From Canna indica (lineage: Eukaryota > Streptophyta > Magnoliopsida > Zingiberales > Cannaceae): 64,000 bases of DNA. The DNA is taken from assembly GCA_034359265.1 (NCBI GenBank), contig CP136892.1, positions 15,920,501-15,984,500 of the forward strand, given 5' to 3'. The notes under the pieces were generated by a model. That model saw nothing but the letters and a program-made list of their open reading frames with translations, was not told the origin of the DNA and did no database searches. Below are positions 19,629 through 31,250 of this stretch, piece by piece. A program made the position numbers and the translations under genes. Numbering within the stretch: position 1 is the first letter of the stretch; each line of letters starts with the position of its first letter.

Positions 19629-21100
19629 TGAAGACGAAATGACAACACTAGAGGGGGGTGAATAGTGTGTTTACTAACTCAATTAGCCTAAATTCGATTT
19701 TAATCGTTTTCTTAGATCGTTTAGGCAATTTACAATTGAACAATTTGATGCGGAAGCGATACATAATTAAGCAATTTAAAATAATTAGTAAATCAATGCA
19801 AACACGAGAATTTATAGTGGTTCAGCCCGAATGTCTTCTCTACTACCTAAGCACCCCGCTTAGGATTTCCAAACTAGGTTTACTAGATTAATTCGGTTTC
19901 CCTTACACAGAGTACTTTAACTCGAAGAGTCACACTCTCGACCTAAGGCATTTCCTCACCTGGAAGTCTTCGCCTTCTTATCGAGAGCACTCTTCCACCT
20001 CAACCCTAAGGGACAACTTACTTAATCCTAGTAAAAACTAAGTTTACACAAGTGGCTTTACACCTTCACAACAAGGTAACCACTTTCACACAAGAAGATC
20101 TAACACCTGATCTTCGTACAAACCCAAATCAAAGAAAAATAGTTCAAATAACAGATAAAATACAATCAAAGAGCTAAGAATAAAACCAAGAGTAAAAGCT
20201 CTTTACAATCCTTCAAACCCTCCAACTCGCCAAGTAGTATATCTTGAATTGAAATCCGAGTTGAAGCAGAGTGTGCGCTTGAAGAAGTTGTCCGCGAAAG
20301 AACCAAGCGCAAGAGATTAATATTTTGGAAGGCTTAGATCTCTCTTTTTGATGTTCAATAATTTCTGTAAGAGTGAAGGAAGATATTTAGAGGGGTTAGA
20401 TGAAGTATATTTATACCCTCTCAAAGAAACGACAGCTCAACGAATAAAAAATTATCCATTGCAGACGCTCGATCGATTGGTCGGTCGATCGACCGATCGA
20501 TCGCTCAAAGCGACCGCCACTTATTGTCTCTGTGCGGTCGACCGAGGGGTTGACCGCCAGACGCGAATCCCCTAATCCCATATTTGGTCGACCCACGGTC
20601 GACCGACTCATGGAGCCTGGGTCGCGCGATTGCGCGATCCTTAATTTAGGCCTCTGTCGGTCGACCGACTGGTTGACCGAAGTAGCCACTGCTGGTTTTC
20701 GGCAGTGTTCGGTCGACTGAATTGGCTACTGCCAATTACTTACACTATTCGGTCGACCGCCCGATCGATCGAACCTAGGCTGAGTTTGATTTCTTCAGCC
20801 TTTTTCTTCTACGCTTCATTTTCGGGTTTCGGGTTTCAACGAGTATCAACTTGGAGAGCTTTCCATGTGAACTTTGGACTCGTCCAAGACGTCTTTGGTG
20901 CACTCATCGAGCTTCAAGAAATTTCCGCGATGAACCCGAGCGCGACGATCAATGTCCTTCCGATTTTTCCGATCGAGGACATCGAACGCTAATCGATATG
21001 GAACCTGAAAGATTTCTCGATGAAATATTAGTTCCATGTTTGTTATCATCAAAATCGAGATTAAGAGATTAAGACCAAGGTTGAAAACCTAAAGCCAATA
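19629..21100 (-). repeat. 3' LTR of the SIRE-type element
   Basis: About 1472 bp. The first roughly 860 bp are essentially identical to the right LTR. The remainder, rich in CGGTCGACCG palindromes (20480-20775), differs by many substitutions and lacks two segments present in the right LTR. Confidence 0.9.
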
Positions 21101-24100
21101 ATCTCCCCCTTTTTGATGATGACAAACATCCTTAAGAAAATATAATATTAAAGCATAGAGGATATTAACTAAGGGATTTCTCCCCCTATCAACATGCATA
21201 TCTATGAAATAAACTCCCCCTATCTATATGCATGGATTTCCTATATTTTCCTCTCCCCCTTTACCTATAATTTTCTCCCTCTTTCACCATATTTTCTCCA
21301 TAGTTTTCTCCTAATTTTCTCCCCCTTTTGACATCAATCAAAAAGGGAAAGAAAGATCAATCTAGTTAAAGGGATGAAACACAAGTATCTTTTCAGGAAG
21401 TTGAGACTCTAAAGATGTTTGATCATGAAACATGAAAATCTCAACCAAATGGATGGAAAACAAATATTTAACATGAAACTTAATTCATACAGGATATGTT
21501 CAAAACACAATTGGAATTCAAAGTTAAATCATATATGATCTCAAGTATGAATGTTTTCATGAATATGGTTCTCTTTCATGATATTTTTTATTTCATTCAA
21601 ACTTTCAAAATACTAAGATCTAATCATTTAAAGCATGTTTGAGAAGTTTGAAATGAAAATAATATCATTTGATCCAAATATGAACTTAGCACATTTTCAT
21701 TTGAAATAAGCATGAAATCATGAAAATGCTAAGTATCAAATTTTACTATCTACTCATGTTTTCTCATATTTAGGCATCTAGACATCAAACATGAGGAAAT
21801 GTAAGTCTATGAATCAAGTTTGGGCTTAAGATGAAATTTTTAAGTTATGTTGTTGACTTGGGTCAACCTATACTTAGTTTTGAAAAGAATCAAAATTTTA
21901 AATCTATACAATACAACATCATATTTTCGATGAAAAACTTTGGTACTAATTTTTGGACGAAATTTTTTAATATCGATTGTTGAATGGTCATTTTAAATGC
22001 ATGTATCAAGTTGATTTTAATAAACAAATGAATACCAAATGTAGGAGAAATGGATAATTCTAGTTTATCATTCAAGATATCAAAATCATTTCTAGAAATG
22101 ATTTTACTCAAGAGATTGTGTGAATGATATTAGAAATGAAATCCAAATGGTATACATGAGTTTTCTTTTGAAGTTTTTGAAGAAAGATCAAAGTATCGAA
22201 AAGATTGATATTTCAAATAAATGATACTTTGTGTTTTCGAAATACAACTTCAAAATTCCATTATAAATTAGATTCTTGATGAAATATTTTGAAATTTTTA
22301 CTGAAGAAACTAGATTTTTCAGTGAAAGTGTAGTTTCAAGAATCATTTAAAAAAAATTTCTATATTTCTCTAGGAATTTCTATATTTCTATATTTCAAAG
22401 TGCAGTTTTCATTCAAACTTTTATGACACCCTAAAGTAATCATGAAAAGAGTGTATGTCAAGTTTGAAATAAAAATTATATTCTTAAGGTAAGATATCAA
22501 CCTAGAATGGTTTCATTCAAAACTAACTAGTTTTTATGAAACTTGCTAAGTTTCAATCTTATCATTTACTCATGATTTTTCAAACTTAAACCTACGGATA
22601 CCTAACATGAGTAAATCTAAATATGTTCCTCAAATATGGATAGAAAATGAGACCTCTAAGTCAATTGGTTGACTTGGGTCAACTTGGTTCAAAAAATATA
22701 AGCATGAATTGACCTCTATGTCATTTTATTCATATCCATATGATTTTTTCACTCTAAGTGCTTGGAAACATGTCAGACCTATTCCTAAACATGTTTATGA
22801 AGTTTGGACTTAAAATCAAGTGTCCAAGTCAATTTGGAAGAATTTTAACCTAGTTCGATTTCATAATATTATGATATCAGGAAATGAGCTAAGTTATCAA
22901 AAAAAATTCTACTCATGAAAATTCAAATATTTATCATGCATAATCAATCATGAGCATAGAGAAATCACTTAAGCATAAGTATTCAAGTATTATATTAAGA
23001 TTTTTACTAAAGTTAAATCCATACCTTAGTCTTAGAAATTTGCCCAACTTTTTATTTCCTTTTTTATTTTCTTTTAGATAGCATATCCTTCAATGTTTAC
23101 CACTTTCTTAACTTGCAAGTAGGCTTCATTAGTATCAAAATGAAATTATATGCCAACTAGCAAGCTAACATACTAAATAGCAAATGTTCAATGCAAAGTT
23201 TCATTTAAAACCTTAACTCATGCTAGATAGTAGAAATTCATTTTAAGGAGGTTAACATGATATCAAAATGTATCTAAGGGATCTTAAGATGAAGTATTTG
23301 ATGAATAAGGTCCCTAAACATGTTTAACTAGTTTGGACTTAAAGGAATATCTCTAATAGTGAATATCAACCTAGAGCAAGTTTCATTCAATGAAATTTGC
23401 CTAAGTACTAAAATTCTACCTACTCATGAAAATTCAAGAGTTTACCATGCAATTCTAATCATGAGTATTGAGACATTATTTAAACTTAAGCGTTGAGGTA
23501 TAACATTAAGATTTGAATTTATCAAGGTTATACCTTATACTTGAAAATTTAGCCAAACTAATCTTTCTCATTCTAGTTCTTAGCCTTCCTAAGATACTTA
23601 TAACTTGCAAGTAAGCTACATTAATATTTTAGAGAAAATATAGCTACTTAGCAAGCTAACCAAACCAAAAAGCAAAGAGAAGTATCAAATATCATTATAA
23701 AAGTTCACTTTGCTAAATAGTTTGAAATACGTTTTAAAGATGAAATCGAGTCATACCAAAACGAATTTTTAGAGATCACAAATGAAGTATAAATAAAAAT
23801 ATGATCTCCAACCCTTCCTATTGGTTGAAAACCGAAAGGCCACAATGAGCCTACGATTTAAAACCACAAGGTCGCATGAGCCCATTATAGGCTACATAGG
23901 TCTCCGAAGAGACCGATAAATCAAAATAAAAAATCATTTCATAAAACATATCACGAGCGGGCAAAACCAACTCAAATTAAACAAGGTATCATAATCTTCA
24001 ACTAAGGTAAAACAATGCAAGATAGAAGATGATACCGGAATTGTTTTGATGCCGACTTTACCTAAGACATCAAGGTAGCTTGAAGTTGCAACCAAGGGAG

Positions 24101-24169
24101 GATTCATCATTCAAGTCCATGGTCAACTTCAACACATCACTTTCCTTCATCCTTGTATGGTAGCTCCCC
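21101..24169 (-). other. non-coding internal spacer of the SIRE-type element, with repeated polypurine tracts
   Basis: AT-rich, with no open frame of interest. Near the LTR, minus-strand AGGGGGAG-type purine tracts occur several times between 21100 and 21340 (about 21103, 21182, 21220, 21253, 21318). Further in, a loose motif ending in ...CTACTCATG(A/T)... recurs at about 21745, 22565, 22905 and 23420, each next to a GAAACTTGC/AATTTGC-like stretch, as if the spacer grew by duplication. Confidence 0.6.
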
Positions 24170-25651
24170 CTACAAGAGAGCAAGAAACCTTTGGTACCCA
24201 AATGACTTTAGGTCCTTGAGGGTTAGTTGGCGTAGGTATCCAAAGTGTCTTAGCAATACTTGGATTCTTCTTAAATGCACAATCATAGATTGCATATGGC
24301 CATATGTACCACAACAAAAACAATATCCATGAAACTTTTTCTTTTCATTTTTAACATGGACATGAGATTTATCATTAGAATGCTTGACATGAAAGGGATG
24401 ATGGACATGAGATTTATCATTAGAATGCTTGACATGAAAGGGATGATGGACATGAGCATTATTAAGTGAAATATTTTTCTTTTGAACTTGAGATTTAAAT
24501 GTGGAATGCCTAACATGAGATTTTGCATTAGAATGCATAACATAAAATTTATGACGAACATATGCATTTTTGAAAGAAATATTTTTCTTTCCAATTTTCT
24601 TGAAGGAAGTTGAGTTTCTTAAATTATGCACTTCCTTTTTCAAAACTAAGATCTCATCTTTTAAAACTTCAATTGACTTATGCATGACATATAGTTGAGA
24701 TTTCAAAATATTATTCTCACTTACGATTTTTGAATTCTCAAATTTTAAATTTTCATTTTCAAGTTTTAAGTCCTTAAGCTCAAAATTCAATCTACCATGG
24801 CACAAATCAAATGAACTAGACTTCAATTTCTCATTTTCTAGCTTTAATTCATCCACATGAGAATTAAGCATCACATTTTCTTTCTTCAGCATCTTATTTT
24901 CCTTATCCTTTTTTGCAAGCAAGGTGTACATTATCTTATATTCGCTTACTAACTCATCATATCGCATATCATGTGAACTAGAAGAGCTAGCACTATCATT
25001 ATCATTATCATGACTAGATGAAGAAGAAAATACCTCATTATTTGCAATTTTGAGGCTCGCTTTGGAAGTAGCTTCGTAGTCATGGGTAGAGGATGCTTCA
25101 AATGACTGAGATGTGGAGGTGGAAGCACTTGACCTCTTCCTTGCTTTGTTCATCAAGGTAGGGCAATTCTTCCTTACATGCCCTTTCTCTTTGCATGCAT
25201 GGCACACTACCTTCCTTTTTCGGCTTTTGGAGCTACTCCTTTGACTAGAAGAACTATGGGCACCAAAACCAAGATTAGTAGTAGGTGAATGACCATTGTC
25301 ATCACCACCTTCATCAAAAGTGTCAATCTCTTCGATTTTGGCATAATCATATAAAACATTTAAAGTGGCCCATAAGTCATAAGCCGAAGAGCAATACATG
25401 ACTTTATCTAGGATGCCATTTGGTAATGTGCAAAGAATACAATTCATGGCATCTCCATTATACTTAAACATTTTCTTGTCTAATTCACTCCAAGCATGTA
25501 TGTCAACCTTAGGTTCAATGAATTCCCAATGTGACATATTAAAGACATCAAAACCTTTAGTCTTTAAATAAGTGTACATCCTATATTTCCAAAGACCAAA
25601 GTTTGAGTCACTGAACCTAGGAGATGAATACACTACACACTCTAGTGTCAT
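24170..25651 (-). pseudogene. SIRE-type gag, internally deleted, pol absent
   Basis: The 493-codon frame begins MTLECVVYSSPRFSDSNFG with the W-K-Y-R-M-Y-T-Y-L motif of SIRE-type gag, and continues to CSSAYDLWATLNVLYD near residue 100. It then jumps to an acidic/Ser-rich linker (IDTFDEGGDDNGHSP), so the rest of the capsid domain, usually another 80-100 residues, is missing. A zinc knuckle CHACKEKGHVRKNC follows (about 150-163). A long Lys/Glu/Asn-rich coiled coil is next (LAKKDKENKMLKKENVMLNS onward, about residues 245-350). A direct repeat of HHPFHVKHSNDKSHV (45 bp twice, 24354-24450) precedes a second cysteine cluster CFCCGTYGHM. The last about 40 residues are out of the family frame. Confidence 0.85.
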
Positions 25652-25714
25652 TTTACGATCGAGACAAGGTGTAGAGGAGATGATGAAATCTCAAGCAACG
25701 GACCTGCAGCTCTG

Positions 25715-25732
25715 ATACCAATTGAAGATGAA
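25715..25732 (-). other. primer-binding site of the SIRE-type element
   Basis: The minus strand reads TTGGTATCAGAGCTGCAGG just inside the 5' LTR, complementary to initiator-Met tRNA. Confidence 0.85.
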
Positions 25733-27273
25733 ATGACAACACTAGAGGGGGGTGAATAGTGTGTTTACTAACTCAATTAGCCTAAATTCGATTTTAATCG
25801 TTTTCTTAGATCGTTTAGGCAATTTACAATTGAACAATTTGATGCGGAAGCGATACATAATTAAGCAATTTAAAATAATTAGTAAATCAATGCAAACACG
25901 AGAATTTATAGTGGTTCAGCCCGAATGTCTTCTCTACTACCTAAGCACCCCGCTTAGGATTTCCAAACTAGGTTTACTAGATTAATTCGGTTTCCCTTAC
26001 ACAGAGTACTTTAACTCGAAGAGTCACACTCTCGACCTAAGGCATTTCCTCACCTGGAAGTCTTCGCCTTCTTATCGAGAGCACTCTTCCACCTCAACCC
26101 TAAGGGACAACTTACTTAATCCTAGTAAAAACTAAGTTTACACAAGTGGCTTTACACCTTCACAACAAGGTAACCACTTTCACACAAGAAGATCTAACAC
26201 CTGATCTTCGTACAAACCCAAATCAAAGAAAAATAGTTCAAATAACAGATAAAATACAATCAAAGAGCTAAGAATAAAACCAAGAGTAAAAGCTCTTTAC
26301 AATCCTTCAAACCCTCCAACTCGCCAAGTAGTATATCTTGAATTGAAATCCGAGTTGAAGCAGAGTGTGCGCTTGAAGAAGTTGTCCGCGAAAGAACCAA
26401 GCGCAAGAGATTAATATTTTGGAAGGCTTAGATCTCTCTTTTTGATGTTCAATAATTTCTGTAAGAGTGAAGGAAGATATTTAGAGGGGTTAGATGAAGT
26501 ATATTTATACCCTCTCAAAGAAACGACAACTCAACGAATAAAAAGCTATCCGTTGCAGACGCTCGGTCGATTGGTCGGTCGATCGACCGACCGATCGATC
26601 GCTCAAAGCGACCACCACTTATTGTCTCTGTGCGGTCGACCGAGGGGTTGACCGCCAGACGCGAATCCGGCCCCTAATCCCATATTCGGTCGACCCACGG
26701 TCGACCGACTCATGGAGCCTGGGTCGCGCGACTGCGCGATCCTTAATTCGATCGACCGATTGGTCGATCGATGAGCATTCTGCTCATTTTAGGCCTCTGT
26801 CGGTCGACCGACTGGTCGACCGAAGTAGCCACAACCAGTTTTCGACAGTGTTCGATTGATCGATCGGTCGATCGAATTGGCTATTGCCAATTACTTACAC
26901 TATTCAATCGACCGCCCGATCGACCGAACCTAGGCTGAGTTTAATTTCTTCAGCCTTTTTCTTCCATGCTTCGTTTTCGGGTTCCAACTTTCAATGAGCA
27001 TCAACTTGGAGAGCTTTCCATGTAAACTTTGGACTCGTCCAAGACGTCTTTGGTGCACTCGTCGAGCTTCGAGAAATTTCTGTGACGAACCCGAGCGCGA
27101 CGATCCATGTCCTTCCGATTTTTCGATTTCTTTCGATTTTTTCGATCGAGGACATCGAACGCTAATCAATATGGAACCTGAAAGATTTCTCGATGAAATA
27201 TTAGTTCCATGTTTGTTATCATCAAAACTGAGATTGAGAGATTAAGACCAAGGTTGAAAACCTAAAACCAACA
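25733..27273 (-). repeat. 5' LTR of the SIRE-type element
   Basis: About 1541 bp. It contains GATCGACCGATTGGTCGATC (about 26750-26769) and a second CGATCGGTCGATCG block (26857-26870), both missing or changed in the left copy. A minus-strand TATA-like signal complementary to TATATTTATACCC lies at 26500-26512. Confidence 0.9.
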
Positions 27274-27669
27274 AATAAGACCTAAGTTTATACCGGTGGA
27301 TTTAAGCCTCAACACTAGGCAGCCACCAATCAATCAAGACCTAACAACCTAGGTCTTCACACTTTGAAATACAAAGAAATAAATCACAAAATATAATATA
27401 AATAGATCAAACGAACAAACAAATAATGCTGTTCAAATATCCACACTATAAGGAGGGTTGAATAGTGTGTAAGTTAATTCTAGGTTCAATTATGCTCTTT
27501 TTAATTTTAATCAATTTAACAACCTAATTTGTACTCTCTCGAATGATTTGACAAGTAGCTAAGCACAATTAATTCAACAAGTAAACAAGCAATGCAAACA
27601 CAATTCATATAGTGGTTCGGTGAACCCGCCTACTCCACTACCTTGGCTCCTCACCAAGGATTTCTAAAC

Positions 27670-27849
27670 TAGGGGTGAGAAAAAAAATAGTTTTTCGGTT
27701 AACCAGAAAATTGGTTCGAAACTGAATCGGTTTTTACGATTTCAGGTTATATTTTTGAAAAATTCAGTTTTCAGATTCGGGTTCGGTCCGCGGTTTAAAA
27801 AGTCCACCAGTTTCGATTAACCGATCGATTCAATATAATTTATTAATTT

Positions 27850-27894
<45 letters not shown>

Positions 27895-28214
27895 TATAAA
27901 TTATTAATTTTTGCATCACATTATCTAGTTCAAGTGATTTCTCTTTCTTTTTCTTTTTTCCCAATGGGGATTCGACATTTGTTTGGATTTTTCTCCATAT
28001 GTGATTTGTATAATGTTACTATATTTGTAAGTTAAAAATTTTTATTGGTTAATTGGAAACTATAGGTTAACCGAACTGGAAAAACCAAAACCGAAGTTAC
28101 GATTAACCGAAGTTAATGGACCGGTTTACTGTTAATGATTTTGAAAAACTGAAGTTAATGAACCGATTAATAAAATTGCTAATGGACCAGTTAACCGGTC
28201 CATGCTCAACCCTA
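27670..28214. mobile_element. hAT-type MITE inside LTR B
   Basis: It begins TAGGGGTGAG and ends CTCAACCCTA, with internal GGTTAACCGG-type inverted motifs and a (TA)n run (27857-27889). Flanks TTCTAAAC (27662-27669) and TTCTATAT (28215-28222) are a degraded 8-bp duplication. Confidence 0.7.
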
Positions 28215-28749
28215 TTCTATATTCTAAACCCAATGCTTTATAGAAGTAATATTTTCCTAAGAATACAATGACGACTCAAATTTCAACCATTTGAGAAAGC
28301 CTCAACAACTATTCTCTAGCAAAAGACAACCCTATAATCAACCTAAGGTGTTTTACTAGTACACCCTACAAGTTAACTTGACAATTCCAAATAAACAGCT
28401 TAAGAAAAACAAGTTTTAAGGAACAAGAAATGTAAATCAAACTTGAGAGCTCCTTTCTAGCCTTCAATCACTTCAACTCTTCAAGATGGATGTAAGAATC
28501 ACCTTGTGAGGGTTGAACCGTGAAGAACGCTTCTAGAGAGATTGAGAGTTGAGAGCTAAGGCTTGCAAATCAATCTTGAAGGCTTGAATATTAACTCAAT
28601 GGCTAGTATTTATAAGCCATGGGGTGAAAAGCCTTTCAACAACCATTGCAACAGATATATTTTTATCTGTTGACGCCCGACGATCGATGGGTTGATCGAC
28701 CGATCATAGACCAAAAGTATTTTGTGGCTTTTGTCCCAAACATGGTCGA

Positions 28750-30552
28750 CCTGTTAGAGGTCTTGGAGCAATAGTGATAGCTTAGTGAATATGCAAATTG
28801 GTCTTTGTATATAAATTAAATGCTATCTTATTTTTACTCAACCAGATATTGCCATGGTGATTCATAATAAAGATGCCATATATATATACACTGCAGTTAT
28901 CTTTTTTCTAAACTCTCTAAATTGCCATAGTATGTTCTAGGTCCACCATCTCATTTATCATATTGTTGGATATCTTTCATGCTGGTTTGTTTACCTCTGG
29001 AGCAATATTACTTGCAGGTACTATCCTATACTATAACCGGCCAAGTACTGCTAATTTGAAGCATTTACCTAAATTATAGCTATGGTTGATCAATTCTGTA
29101 GAGGAAGGTAGAATTGGAGGAAGGTAAATGATCAGACTTCAGGTTTCTGTGGTTAAAAATTTGAGGTTTATAATTTCATTCTGATAAAAATTCCAGCATC
29201 TAATGTTAAAAGAGAGGCAAGAAAATGCATAGTTTTATTTTGTTCTTTGTTTACACACATATATATGTCAAATCTTCTTAATTTTTTGCATTGAGCAGAG
29301 GTTGGATGCTGGAGATCGATGATCCTTTGGTCAATACAAGGAAGATGAGGTCATGTCTGCTGCAGGCTTGGATGCAGTTTTATTTCTCAAGGCGATTGTT
29401 TTCAGGTGACTGAGATTCCAAACAACTTCTTTAGTCTATGTATTATAATAATATTAATGCACATTACATTCTTCCTCAATTCCATTTTGAAATGTAATCA
29501 ATCTATCATATGAATCTTTTGGCCGTTGTGAATGCATAGAAAGCTTTGGTTATATAAATTGGCTTGTGCAGTATGGCATCAGTAGTTTCATATTCTGAGA
29601 GGATTGAATTAAAAGTTGCATTTATAAATCCTTCTTTTTCATGCTATAGTTTTTATTAAAATCTTTACATCATAGTTACTAAAGAACTTCATTTTCATGC
29701 TATAGAAGAATCCTCAGCACCAATCACTTAGAGTGTTTTGAAGCTCAGGTGCTATCAAAAATAGGTCCTTCGTGCTTGTAAGCATATTTTGATTCGTGGC
29801 ATGTATCTTATAGATGTCTTTTCATTTTTACCAAGTGTAATTTATCATCATGTAGCAATCCAAATGCCTCGTATAGTTGATGATTTTATCTTCTGATTTT
29901 ATTCATATTTCTTTTATTTTTACATGCAGATATATAAAGAATGAAGTGCAAGGATCTACTTTTTGGAAAAGGTTATCATTGATATGTATTTTTGAAACAA
30001 TCTTAATGTATTGAAACTCTGAAACAATGTATTTGCTTGACTAGCACAATGTATTTTGACTAGCACAATCTTAATATATACAATGGTTTCCTTAAGTTTA
30101 TATGTGTGTGTAAATTTAGAAATATAATGGTTTATATGTGGTTTCAAATTTTATTTTATGGTTTCGTGTGTAAATGTGATGTGTTTTAGGTGTTCTTGAT
30201 TGATTCAGGTATTAGCCACTAAAATGTATTACCGATGGATAGATTTTGTTGGTATTACCAACAGAAATATAGTCGTTGGTATTACTAATGGAAATAATTC
30301 CGTTGGTATTACCGACAGAAAAACAAATGTGTTAGTAATACCAACAAACGAAAAAATTTATCGGTAATACCAACGGATTTTACCAAATTCGTCAGTATTA
30401 TCGAGCAGGCATTTACCGACGAATTTTACCAACGGAGTGTCTGTCAATAATAGTATTACCAACGGAGTGTCCGTCGGTAATAGTATTACCAATGAATTTT
30501 GAAGTATCACCGACGGATTTCGTCTATTGGTGATACCATGTTTTCTTGTAGT
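28750..30552 (+). mobile_element. CACTA remnant (CACTA 4), left end lost, with captured exon
   Basis: The right end TTTTCTTGTAGTG (30540-30552) is a CACTA terminus. The preceding 320 bp hold many copies of TATTACCAACGGA-like subterminal repeats in both orientations (30225-30530). No CACTACAAG left end is visible; LTR B sequence resumes upstream of about 28750. The interior has exon-intron-like sequence unrelated to transposases. Confidence 0.65.
29299..29405 (+). pseudogene. captured host exon fragment, possibly OSCA/CSC1 (RXW8-like)
   Basis: Bounded by an AG acceptor (GAGCAG) and a GT donor (CAG|GTGACTG). One frame reads SFGQYKEDEVMSAAGLDAVL followed by FLKAIVF, resembling the W-x-x-x-E-D-E-I...S-G-L-D-A-V-V-F-x-R-I-x-V-F segment after the first transmembrane helix in plant OSCA/CSC1 (ERD4/RXW8-like) osmosensitive channels. 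A stop lies just upstream in the same frame. The match is short and from memory. Confidence 0.4.
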
Positions 30553-31250
30553 GGTCGATCACAGTCGATCATCAGTCGACCGACCTATCAACGGGACATC
30601 TGAAACACCATTTTAGCCCAACTTTACTAATTTTTATACTTGGTTTTTGTTTTCGGGTCTAGTTTTGGATTTTGACTTGGGACATGGTATAAACCTAGGT
30701 TAAGACCCGATAGCCATTAGAGCCGTGTTTACTCAATTTTTTATGTTTTCTAGATGAACTTCATTGGCATATCGTTCTATCAACCTGAACTCAAAACTGA
30801 ACAAATGAGTTAGATACATGTTTGTAATCATCAAAATAGAGAGTGAGGCCTAGGTGTAACCCTTGGGTCAACAAATAATACTTAGCTCCAAAACAAATTC
30901 CCTAGTCCTCTTGATGCCTTTGGATGGTGAAGCAATGAAGAACAAAGGTTAAATCAAGGTTTCAACTAGAAAACTAGAGTTTGCTCAAAGAATAGCTCAA
31001 AAAATGTTAGCAAATGTGAATGATTGTCTCAATGAAGCAGTAGGTGCATAGGAACGCAGGTTTGGGGTCTATATATAAAGATACCAAAGGTAGAGGCTCA
31101 AAAGAGTCATTCAACTGATCTAAAAAGGTCCATTGGAGAATTTGGTCGACTGCCGGCGACCCTCGGGCGACCGTCGAATCTTGACTAGTAATTGGCAGTT
31201 TGGGCAGTTTGCTGATATTTCTGGTTTGCTAATTCTTCACAAGTCTTACT

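Larger units (their letters stand above)
19629..27273 (-). mobile_element. SIRE-type Ty1/copia element with both LTRs, gag only (non-autonomous)
   Basis: LTRs at 19629-21100 and 25733-27273 start TGAAGA; the right copy ends CCAACA, the left CCAATA. On the minus strand the element runs 5' LTR (right), primer-binding site TTGGTATCAGAGC (about 25719-25731), a 493-codon gag-like frame, about 3 kb of non-coding AT-rich spacer, polypurine tract AAAAAGGGGGAGATT (21101-21115), 3' LTR (left). No protease, integrase or reverse transcriptase is present. Flanks AACAA (19624-19628) and AATAA (27274-27278) are an imperfect 5-bp target duplication. It inserted in the right end of the Harbinger-like element. 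Confidence 0.88.
27427..30873 (-). mobile_element. solo copia LTR (LTR B) carrying two insertions
   Basis: It starts TGCTGTTCAAATATC and ends GGGTCAACA with a perfect AATAA duplication (27422-27426 and 30874-30878). The LTR pieces are 27427-27669, 28215-28749 and 30553-30873. They share the GTGGTTCGG...CTACTCCACTACC segment and GGTCGACC motifs with the SIRE-type LTRs but are clearly diverged. The strand is inferred from those relatives. Confidence 0.8.
15050..31250 (-). mobile_element. old copia LTR (LTR A) fragmented by nested insertions
   Basis: Pieces at about 15050-15441, 27274-27421 and 30879-31250 together read like one copia LTR of the SIRE type. They contain the TTTATAGTGGTTCGG...CTACTCCACTA...GAGCACCCCCGCTTAG segment (15212-15268), the cysteine-free block of alternating 'accctaagg' and 'gatcttc' motifs seen in the intact LTR at 19629, a TATATATAAAG box (31071-31081), and GGTCGACT/GGCGACC motifs near 31143. 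The order and spacing match the intact SIRE-type LTRs nearby. The interruptions are the Harbinger-like element plus everything in it, and the solo LTR B. Outer boundaries are approximate, and the strand is inferred from the related element. Confidence 0.65.

Noticed and set aside
19658..19891. Identical 77-codon frames at 19658 and 25752
   Set aside because: They are the same part of two LTRs; identity reflects the repeat, not a conserved protein.
20466..20776. GGTCGACCG repeats as a CRISPR-like array
   Set aside because: Units are irregularly spaced palindromes inside plant LTRs, with no constant repeat-spacer structure.
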